Made by a program: the position numbers and the translations under genes. From Azospirillum oleiclasticum (GTDB taxonomy: Bacteria > Pseudomonadota > Alphaproteobacteria > Azospirillales > Azospirillaceae), in NCBI RefSeq assembly GCF_013423485.1, contig NZ_JABFFR010000027.1, forward strand, positions 124,001 to 188,000: a DNA stretch of 64,000 nucleotides. The letters run 5' to 3'. This document shows, piece by piece, positions 57,592 through 64,000 of the stretch; within the stretch, counting starts at the first letter, position 1, and every line of letters begins with the position of its first letter. A model generated the notes under the pieces. That model saw only the letters and a program-made list of their open reading frames with translations, searched no databases and was not told the origin of the DNA.

Positions 57592-59265
57592 ATGGACATG
57601 GCGCAGACCCTGTTCGATACGCACAAGCCCCTGCTCGACGAGGCGATTGCCGCCATCGGGAGCCGGGGTTACTGGAGCGCGTTTCCCGAGATGCCCAGCG
57701 GCCGGATTTACGGCGAGACGGCCAAGGCCGACGGGCTGGCGGCCTGCAACGCGCGCCTGCACCGCCGCTTCGTTCTCGATCTTCCCGGCGTGCGCGGCTG
57801 GGTCGGCGCCGAGCGCTCGCCCTACGGCTTTGACCTCGGCGTCAGCTATCCGGACTGCGACCTGGACGAGCTCTTCGCGGCGATCCGGTGCGCGACCCCG
57901 GCGTGGGTCGCGGCGGGCCCGGAACGCCGCGCTGGGGTGTGCGTGGAGATCCTGCGGCGGCTGAACCGCCGGAGCTTCGAGATCGCCCACGCCAGCATGC
58001 ACACCTCCGGCCAGCCGTTCCTGATGGCGTTCCAGGCTGCCGGGCCGCACGCCCAGGACCGTGCGCTGGAAGCAATCGCCTACGCCTACCGGGAGATGGC
58101 GCGGATCCCCGGCCGCGTGCGCTGGGAAAAGCCGCAGGCGAAGGGCGCCACGCTGGCGATCGACAAGACCTTCCGGATCATCCCCGCGGGCGTGGGGGTG
58201 GTCGTCGGCTGCGCCACCTTCCCGGTCTGGAACGGCTATCCGGGGCTGTTCGCCAGTCTGGTCACGGGCAACCCGGTGGTGGTGAAGCCGCACCCCCAGG
58301 GCATCCTGCCGCTGGCCATGACCGTGGAGACCGCGCGGCAGGTGCTGCGGGACTCGGGGTTCGACCCGAACCTCGTCACGCTGGTCGCCGACACGCCGTC
58401 CGCTCCCCGGACGCTCGAACTGGTGCGGCGGCCCGAGGTGGCGCTGGTCGACTTCACCGGCGGGCCGGCTTTCGGATCCTGGCTCGAAACCAATCTGCCG
58501 CACGCGACGGTCTTCACGGAGAAGGCCGGCGTCAACATCGCGCTCATCGAGTCCACCGACGACCCGCAGGGGATGATCCGCAACCTTGCCACCTCCCTGT
58601 GCCTCTACTCCGGCCAGATGTGCACGACACCGCAGAACCTGCTGGTGCCGGCGTCCGGCATCCGCACGCCGGAGGGGATCATGCCGGTCGCCGACTTCAC
58701 GGCGGCGCTGGACACGGCCATCCGGACGCTGACGGCGGATCCGGCCGGGGCGGTGGAACTGCTGGGGGCCATACAGAGCGACGCCATCCTGGCCCGTGTG
58801 GAGGAGGCGGCGCTGGATCCCCGTGCGCTCATCCGCCCGCGCGCGATCGGGCATCCGCGTCACCCCGACGCCCGCGTCCGCACCCCGGCGCTGCTCGCGG
58901 CGACGGCCGACGACGCGCTGATCCGGCAGGAGCTGTTCGGCCCGGTGTCCGTTCTGGTCGCCACCGATGGCGCCTCTGCCGCCATCGACCTCGCGGCGGA
59001 GCTGACCGGTGCCGTCGGCGCCATCACGTGGCTGGCGCACAGCACGGACCCGGCGACGGTCGAACGGATCGAGGACGCCGCGGCGGCGGTCGGGGCGAGC
59101 GTCGCCTTCAATCTCACCGGACCGGTGCTGGTGAACCAGTCGGCCGCCTTCAGCGACTATCACGTCAGCGGCGCCAACCCGGCGGGCAACGCGACGATCA
59201 CCGACACCGCCTTCGTCGCCGCACGCTTCCGTGTTGCCCAGACCCGGCGACCGGCGCGAGGCTGA
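57592..59265 (+). CDS. paaN: PaaN-type aldehyde dehydrogenase
   Basis: A 557-residue NAD(P)+ aldehyde dehydrogenase of the phenylacetate-degradation PaaN family, with an N-terminal extension of about 190 residues that contains RIYGETAKADGLAACNARLH and PYGFDLGVSYP. The dehydrogenase core shows NPVVVKPHPQG (Lys232), catalytic Glu310 in FTEKAGVN and Cys344 in SGQMCTTPQN. It would oxidise an aldehyde released by ring opening or by the aldolase-like neighbour. ATG 57592 has GAAAGGAC upstream. Confidence 0.9.
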   Translation: MDMAQTLFDTHKPLLDEAIAAIGSRGYWSAFPEMPSGRIYGETAKADGLAACNARLHRRFVLDLPGVRGWVGAERSPYGFDLGVSYPDCDLDELFAAIRCATPAWVAAGPERRAGVCVEILRRLNRRSFEIAHASMHTSGQPFLMAFQAAGPHAQDRALEAIAYAYREMARIPGRVRWEKPQAKGATLAIDKTFRIIPAGVGVVVGCATFPVWNGYPGLFASLVTGNPVVVKPHPQGILPLAMTVETARQVLRDSGFDPNLVTLVADTPSAPRTLELVRRPEVALVDFTGGPAFGSWLETNLPHATVFTEKAGVNIALIESTDDPQGMIRNLATSLCLYSGQMCTTPQNLLVPASGIRTPEGIMPVADFTAALDTAIRTLTADPAGAVELLGAIQSDAILARVEEAALDPRALIRPRAIGHPRHPDARVRTPALLAATADDALIRQELFGPVSVLVATDGASAAIDLAAELTGAVGAITWLAHSTDPATVERIEDAAAAVGASVAFNLTGPVLVNQSAAFSDYHVSGANPAGNATITDTAFVAARFRVAQTRRPARG

Positions 59266-59334
59266 GTTCCGCATGAACCGAACGGCACGAGTGCCCCCAA
59301 GAGGCACCGGCCGATGCGACTGGGAGAGGAAACG

Positions 59335-60672
59335 ATGAACAGCGTTGATCAGAATGGCCTGGACTTCCAGGACCGCGACGGTGTGCTGGCGGCCCAAAGC
59401 CGCAAGCTGGCGGCGCTCGGCCGGCGGCTCGGCCGGGATCCCGCATGGCGCGCCCATTTCGCGAAGGCCGGGATGGCGCCGGAGGATCTGGCCGACCCGG
59501 CGGCACTGGCCCACGCGCCCACGCTTGAGAAGAGCGACCTGCGCGCGCAGTATCCCTACCCGTTTCTCACCGTTCCGCTGGCGGAGGTGGCGCGCTTCTG
59601 CGCGACCTCCGGCACCACCGGGCTGCCGGTGCTGTTCGGCTACACCCGGCAGGACATGATGGAGCTGGTCCCGCGCCAGCTCGGGCGGATCTTCCGCACC
59701 GTCGGGATCCTGCCGGGGGACGCGGTCTATCAGGGCTACGGCTACGGCATGTGGATCGGCGGCGTGGCGATGGACGCGGCGCTGATGGACTACGGCGCGA
59801 CCAACTTCGGCATCGGGCCGGGCCGCGGCGAGCTGGTGGTGGAGTGGCTGCGCGACCACGGCTATGTCGCCTGCACCATGTCCCCGCTGTGGCTGATGAC
59901 GCTGGCGCGCATCGCGCAGGAGAAGGGCATCGACCCACGCCGGGATTGGAAGCTGCGCATCGGCGTGTTCGGCGGCCAGTCGGTCTCGCGCCAGTTCCGC
60001 GACGAGATCGAAGCGGCCATGCCCGACGGATTCCTGGCCCACAACATCTATGGAACGACCGAGGCCGGCGGCCCGGTGGTGGCGATCTCCTGCCCGCATT
60101 CGCACGGAACGGACGAGATGCACCTGATCAACGAGGACAGCATCCTCACCGAGATCGTCGATCCGGTGACCCTCAAACCGGTCGGGCCGGGCGAGGTGGG
60201 TGAGATCGTGGTGACGACGCTCGACAAGCAGGCCTCACCCGTGGTGCGCTGGCGGACGCGCGATCTCGTCCGCCTCTCCGACCATCCTCACGACTGCCCC
60301 TGCGGCCGCCATGGGCTGCCGCTGATCGGCCGAATCATCGGCCGCTCCGACGACATGCTGAAGGTGCGCGGCGTGATGGTCTTCCCCTCGCAGGTGGAGG
60401 ACATCATCGCCGCCGTCCCCGGCACGGTGAAGGAGGCTTGGCACATCTATGTAGACCGCAGGGAGGGCGACCTCGACGGGCTGACGGTGGCCGTCGAACG
60501 CCAGGCGGGCGTCGATGTGGAGCCCGCCGCGCTGGAGGACCGGATCGCGGCGAGCGTGCGGGCGCGGCTGGGCATCCGCTGCAAGGTCGAATGCCAGGAG
60601 GAGGGCACGCTGCCGCGGTACGAGGCCAAGGCCGTGCGTGTCCACGTGCGCGCCGCGGCACCGGTGGGCTGA
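59335..60672 (+). CDS. Phenylacetate-CoA ligase-like enzyme (PaaK family)
   Basis: A 445-residue AMP-forming aryl-CoA ligase, typical PaaK size. P-loop CATSGTTGLPVLFGYT, YGTTEAGGPVVA, RTRDLVRLSDHPHDCPCGR and the C-terminal GRSDDMLKVRGVMVFPSQVE are PaaK-family motifs. It activates an aromatic or cyclic acid to its CoA thioester, the entry step for CoA-dependent aerobic ring oxygenation. It starts at ATG 59335 behind GGGAGAGGA. The aldehyde dehydrogenase lies 69 bp upstream and the racemase-like gene 3 bp downstream. Confidence 0.9.
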   Translation: MNSVDQNGLDFQDRDGVLAAQSRKLAALGRRLGRDPAWRAHFAKAGMAPEDLADPAALAHAPTLEKSDLRAQYPYPFLTVPLAEVARFCATSGTTGLPVLFGYTRQDMMELVPRQLGRIFRTVGILPGDAVYQGYGYGMWIGGVAMDAALMDYGATNFGIGPGRGELVVEWLRDHGYVACTMSPLWLMTLARIAQEKGIDPRRDWKLRIGVFGGQSVSRQFRDEIEAAMPDGFLAHNIYGTTEAGGPVVAISCPHSHGTDEMHLINEDSILTEIVDPVTLKPVGPGEVGEIVVTTLDKQASPVVRWRTRDLVRLSDHPHDCPCGRHGLPLIGRIIGRSDDMLKVRGVMVFPSQVEDIIAAVPGTVKEAWHIYVDRREGDLDGLTVAVERQAGVDVEPAALEDRIAASVRARLGIRCKVECQEEGTLPRYEAKAVRVHVRAAAPVG

Positions 60673-60675
60673 GCA

Positions 60676-61686
60676 ATGGCTGGTCCTCTCACCGGTCTTC
60701 GCGTGCTCGACCTGACGACGTTGTTGCCCGGGCCGTACGCGACGCTGCTGCTGGCCGAGGCGGGCGCGGAGGTCGTCAAGGTCGAGCCGCCCGCGGGCGA
60801 TCCGATCCTGGCCTTGCCGGCCGGCCCCGGCGTGGCCGCTGCGGCGCACACCCTGCTCAACGCGGGAAAGCGCATCCTTCGCCTCGACCTCAGGGACGCC
60901 GGTTCGGCCGACGTCCTGCGGCGGGAGGTGGAGGCGGCCGACGTGCTCGTCGAGCAGTTCCGTCCGGGCGTCATGGACCGGCTGGGATTCGGGTACCGAA
61001 CGGTGCGGCGCTGGAACCCGGGCCTGATCTACTGTTCGATCACCGGGTACGGCCAGTCGGGACCGGACGCGGCGAAGGCCGGGCACGACCTCAACTTCCT
61101 GGCGGAAGCCGGCCTCCTCGACGCGGACGCGGAGGGGGTGGCGGAGCCGCCGCCGGTGCTGGCCGCCGACATCGGCGGCGGAGCGCTCCCGGCCGTCGTC
61201 AACATTCTGCTGGCGCTGCTGGAGCGACGGACGACCGGCCGCGGCCGTCATCTGGACATCGCCATGGCCCGCACCGTCCGGTGCTTCGCCTTCCCCCATC
61301 TTCCCGCCGTCGCGGCGACGGGACGGCTGCGGACCGGCGAGGCGGGCGGGCTGCTCGGCGGGTCGCCGCGCTACGCGGTCTACCCGACCGCCGACGGTCG
61401 GCGGCTCGCCGTCGCCGCGCTGGAACCGAAATTCTGGACGAGGTTCTGCTCGCTCATCGGCCTGCCGGACGAACTGTGCGACGACGCTGTCGATCCGGCC
61501 GCGACGCGTGCCGCGATCGCCGGGCGTCTGGCGCAGCGGAGCGCCGGCGAATGGCTGTCCGTCTTCGCCGGCCACGACGTCTGCGTCTCCCTGGTGTCGC
61601 GCCCGGAGGAGTCGCTGCGCGGCGTGACCCGTTATCCCACACCCTTGGACCCGGCCCTCACGGCGTCGGCGGAGGAGATCGCATGA
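60676..61686 (+). CDS. Family III CoA-transferase/racemase (AMACR-like), cluster 2
   Basis: A 336-residue CaiB/BaiF-fold protein. KAGHDLNFLAEAG carries the racemase His and DIGGGALPAVVNILLAL its Asp, so an alpha-methylacyl-CoA racemase is the better reading. The N-terminal LRVLDLTTLLPGPYATLLLAEAGA is the fold signature. Its substrate would be a 2-substituted acyl-CoA. It overlaps the next gene by ATGA. Confidence 0.85.
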   Translation: MAGPLTGLRVLDLTTLLPGPYATLLLAEAGAEVVKVEPPAGDPILALPAGPGVAAAAHTLLNAGKRILRLDLRDAGSADVLRREVEAADVLVEQFRPGVMDRLGFGYRTVRRWNPGLIYCSITGYGQSGPDAAKAGHDLNFLAEAGLLDADAEGVAEPPPVLAADIGGGALPAVVNILLALLERRTTGRGRHLDIAMARTVRCFAFPHLPAVAATGRLRTGEAGGLLGGSPRYAVYPTADGRRLAVAALEPKFWTRFCSLIGLPDELCDDAVDPAATRAAIAGRLAQRSAGEWLSVFAGHDVCVSLVSRPEESLRGVTRYPTPLDPALTASAEEIA

Positions 61687-62885
61687 CGAACGCCGGAGCG
61701 CTGGCCGGCCTGCGGGTGGTCGACCTGTCCCGCGTGCTCGGCGGCCCCTATTGCACCCAGGTCCTGGGCGACCATGGGGCCGACGTCGTCAAGGTCGAAC
61801 CGCCGCAGGGCGACGAGACGCGGGGCTGGGGGCCGCCGTTCCGGGACGGCACCGCCTCCTACTTCCTCGGCGTGAACCGCAACAAGCGGTGCATGGCCCT
61901 GGACCTGACGAGGCCGGCGGGGCGGGAGGTCCTGATGCGCCTGCTCGGCTCCGCCGACGTCCTGGTCGAGAACTTCAAGGTCGGGACGCTGGAGAAATGG
62001 GGCATCGGCTATCGCGAGGTGCTGGCCGGGCGCTTCCCCCGCCTGATCCACTGCCGCGTCTCGGGATTCGGCGGGGACGGCCCGCTCGGCGGTTTCGCCG
62101 GCTACGACGCGGTGGCGCAGGCCATGTCCGGTCTGATGAGCGTGAACGGGGAGGCGGAGGGCGAACCGGTTCGGGTCGGCATTCCCGTCGTGGACCTTGC
62201 GACCGGTATGAACGCGGTGATCGCCATCCTGCTGGCACTCCAGGAGCGTCAGCGCTCGGGGCGGGGGCAATCCGTCGAGGCGACGCTGTTCGACAGCGCT
62301 CTGGCGCTCGCCCATCCGCACACCGCGAACTGGTTCCTGTCCGGCCGGACGCCGCAGCGGACGGGCAGCGCGCATCCCAACATCAGCCCCTACGACCTCT
62401 TTCCGACGCGGACCCGCCCGGTCTTCGTGGCGATCGGCAACGACCGCCAGTTCGCGCGCTTTTGCGCCGAGGTCGGCCGTCCGGATCTCCCCGCGGATCC
62501 CCGCTTCGCGCGCAACGCGGATCGCGTCGCCCACCGCACCGCGCTGCGCGAGGCGCTGGTCGCGGCGCTGGCGGAGCGTGACGGACAGGCGCTCGCCATG
62601 ACCCTGCTCGAACAGGGGATCCCCTGCGGCCCCCTGCTGGACGTCGCCGAGGCGCTGTCACTGCCGCACACCGTCGAGCGCGGAACGGTCATCGGCATCG
62701 GCGACTACCGGGGCGTCGCCAACCCGTCGGCGCTGGAGCGGACGCCAGCCAGCTACCGGACGGCGCCGGCGGCCTTCGGTGCCGACACCGCCGCGGTGCT
62801 GGAGGAACTCGGCTACGACGCCGACGCCGTCGAGGCGCTGTGCACCGGCGGAGTCGCATACCGGGCCGACAAACCCACGCGCTGA
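61683..62885 (+). CDS. Family III CoA-transferase (CaiB/BaiF), cluster 2
   Basis: A 400-residue CaiB/BaiF CoA-transferase: LRVVDLSRVLGGPYCTQVLGD, VKVEPPQGDETRGWGPPF, NRNKRCMALDL, and IPVVDLATGMNAVIA with the nucleophilic Asp that forms the acyl-anhydride intermediate. Unlike its neighbour it lacks the racemase His-Asp arrangement, so transfer of CoA between acids (e.g. succinyl-CoA or the ligase product and another acid) is expected. The stop codon is at 62883-62885, just before site C. Confidence 0.89.
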   Translation: MTNAGALAGLRVVDLSRVLGGPYCTQVLGDHGADVVKVEPPQGDETRGWGPPFRDGTASYFLGVNRNKRCMALDLTRPAGREVLMRLLGSADVLVENFKVGTLEKWGIGYREVLAGRFPRLIHCRVSGFGGDGPLGGFAGYDAVAQAMSGLMSVNGEAEGEPVRVGIPVVDLATGMNAVIAILLALQERQRSGRGQSVEATLFDSALALAHPHTANWFLSGRTPQRTGSAHPNISPYDLFPTRTRPVFVAIGNDRQFARFCAEVGRPDLPADPRFARNADRVAHRTALREALVAALAERDGQALAMTLLEQGIPCGPLLDVAEALSLPHTVERGTVIGIGDYRGVANPSALERTPASYRTAPAAFGADTAAVLEELGYDADAVEALCTGGVAYRADKPTR

Positions 62886-62889
62886 ATAA

Positions 62890-62932
62890 TTGACCGTATG
62901 GACGGTCTATTATATGGTCGTCCGTGGACGGT
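62890..62932 (+). promoter_or_regulatory. Cluster 2 promoter/operator, site C (reductase)
   Basis: TTGACC (62890-62895), 17-bp spacer, TATGGT (62913-62918), with the operator GACCGTATGGACGGTC (62892-62907) over the -35. A second, partial repeat GTCCGTGGACGGTC (62919-62932) follows immediately, so this site may bind two dimers. The reductase starts 15 bp later. Confidence 0.78.
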
Positions 62933-62946
62933 CGAACGAGGACGGT

Positions 62947-64000
62947 ATGGACAGCAGCCGCATCACCATCGCGAACACGGGCATCCAGTTCTCCTGCGCC
63001 CGGCACGAGACGATCCTGGACGCAGCCCTGCGCCAGGGCGTGACGCTTCCCCACAACTGCCGGGGCGGTGCCTGCGGACGGTGCAAGGCCGATGTGGTCG
63101 CGGGGCAGGTCGAGCACGGCTGGGTCATGAGCTTCGCCATCACCGATGAGGAGAAGGAGGCGGGGCAATGCCTGGTCTGCGTGTCGAAGCCCGGAAGCCC
63201 GGAGGTGGTGGTCTCCATGCACAACCACGCGGCCGCCGAGGAGCGGCCACCGATCGTGCCGGTCACCACGCAGGCCACGGTCGTCGCCTCCACACCCGTC
63301 ACCGCCCAGGTGCGGGAGATCGTGCTGGCACTCGATCCGGGCTGCGGTTTCCGCTTCCGTGCGGGCATGCACGTCGAGCTCGGGGAGGAGGCCGGGGATC
63401 TCGGCCGTCCCTACTCGATCGCCACCGCGCCGGACGGCAGCGGCGCGGCACCCCTCGGCCTGATCGTGGTTCACGTGGCCCTCCAGCCCGGCGGGGTCAC
63501 CAGCGCCTGGCTGCACGGTCACGCCCGCGTCGGCACACGCCTGACCATGCGTGGCCCGTACGGCGACTTCGGCTTTGCGGACGCCGCGGCGGAAGGCCTG
63601 GTCCTGCTTGCCGGCGGAACCGGACTGGCCCCGTTGCTGTCCATCGCCGGGGAGGCGCTGCGCGGCGGCTATGCCGCGCCCGTGGAGCTGGGGCTGTCGG
63701 TGCGAACGGCGGCCGATGTGTTCGGCGTGCGCGAGCTGGAGGCGCTGGCCCGCGCCCATGACAATTTCCACTATTGGGTGACGCTGACCCGGCACCAGGG
63801 GCCGGCTCGTCCGGAGCCCTGGCGCACCGGCCGGATCCCGGACCTGCTGTCCGCGCACGCCGCCGATCTGCGCGGCCGGCAGTTCCTGATCGCCGGCCCG
63901 CCCGGTTTCGTCGGCGCCTGCGAAGCCGCGCTCGCGGCGATCGGCGTGCCGGCGGGTCGGATCGCCGCGGAATCCTACACGGCGCGCTTGGCGCCCCTGC
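62947..64000 (+). CDS. 2Fe-2S ferredoxin/FAD/NAD(P)H reductase (partial)
   Basis: Open to the right edge (351 codons without stop). Residues 1-90 are a plant-type ferredoxin with Cys38, Cys43, Cys46 (NCRGGACGRCK) and Cys75 (GQCLVC). Then an FAD domain (about 105-200) with GRPYSIATAP, and an NAD(P)H domain with LLAGGTGLAPLLSIAG and FLIAGPPGFVGACEAAL. This is the class IA/III oxygenase reductase layout of BoxA- and PaaE-like partners, with the ferredoxin at the N-terminus as in benzoate-dioxygenase reductases. It has its own copy of the regulon promoter and is the obvious electron donor for the diiron oxygenase (inferred). Confidence 0.9.
   Translation, partial: MDSSRITIANTGIQFSCARHETILDAALRQGVTLPHNCRGGACGRCKADVVAGQVEHGWVMSFAITDEEKEAGQCLVCVSKPGSPEVVVSMHNHAAAEERPPIVPVTTQATVVASTPVTAQVREIVLALDPGCGFRFRAGMHVELGEEAGDLGRPYSIATAPDGSGAAPLGLIVVHVALQPGGVTSAWLHGHARVGTRLTMRGPYGDFGFADAAAEGLVLLAGGTGLAPLLSIAGEALRGGYAAPVELGLSVRTAADVFGVRELEALARAHDNFHYWVTLTRHQGPARPEPWRTGRIPDLLSAHAADLRGRQFLIAGPPGFVGACEAALAAIGVPAGRIAAESYTARLAPL

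Overview
The window is a GC-rich stretch of alphaproteobacterial chromosome that fits Azospirillum or a close relative in Rhodospirillales. The family assignment is inferred from gene content and order: a MucR/Ros regulator, the nrdR-ribD-ribE-ribBX-ribH-nusB-thiL block, a K+-independent proton pyrophosphatase, and DUF177-rpmF-plsX-fabH-ihfA-MerR followed by a proline tRNA. No 16S rRNA or other direct marker is present.

Bases 1-17.96 kb are housekeeping. They hold a small secreted Cys-rich protein and the MucR regulator. Next comes a tightly packed plus-strand run (rpiB, glyA, nrdR, a small coiled-coil protein, riboflavin genes, nusB, thiL), then a FliL-like protein and hppA with a strong terminator. 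A BamE-like lipoprotein, a cytochrome bc1 assembly chaperone, the phospholipid/fatty-acid start genes, ihfA, a MerR regulator and tRNA-Pro(GGG) close this part. Four tandem 27-bp hairpin units separate fabH from ihfA.

Bases 18.0-28.3 kb are accessory: an Rrf2 regulator/thioredoxin-reductase-like/methyltransferase operon, a decayed TonB-receptor and AraC locus, a TDT-family transporter, a TetR regulator, an MFS exporter, a thiolase, a RclA/MerA-type flavoprotein and a PaaG-like isomerase.

Bases 28.3-44.5 kb form cluster 1, flanked by a LysR and a TetR gene. It encodes an SCPx-type thiolase with a full catalytic set, two MaoC hydratase halves, an acyl-CoA dehydrogenase of LCAD/IVD type and an MFE-2-like (R)-hydroxyacyl-CoA dehydrogenase. 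It also has a complete branched-chain-type ABC importer with its binding protein, an acyl-CoA synthetase, an alpha-methylacyl-CoA racemase, a nitronate-monooxygenase-like protein and a second AMP ligase lacking the P-loop motif. The gene set resembles peroxisomal beta-oxidation of alpha-methyl-branched acids. A shared sequence motif links the promoter regions at about 29.3 and 42.3 kb.

Bases 44.7-47.7 kb are a scar: a truncated enoyl-CoA hydratase, an IS3-family remnant, an orphan operator, an internally deleted M20 peptidase and an intact FMN 2-hydroxyacid dehydrogenase.

Bases 47.75-64.0 kb form cluster 2, the most interesting region. A second importer (with a permease-ATPase fusion) and a TetR regulator precede a diiron oxygenase. 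They are followed by a MaoC hydratase, a PaaG-like isomerase/hydratase, a DUF35/thiolase-fold pair lacking the thiolase Cys, a PaaN-type aldehyde dehydrogenase, a PaaK-type ligase and two family III CoA-transferases. A ferredoxin-NAD(P)H reductase runs off the end. The same operator/promoter module (GACCG-N6-CGGTC embedded in TTGACC-N17-TATGNT) precedes the importer, the oxygenase operon and the reductase, and related sites lie at the TetR gene and in the scar. I infer one TetR-controlled regulon for an aerobic CoA-dependent pathway that oxygenates an aromatic or cyclic acid. The substrate cannot be read from the sequence.
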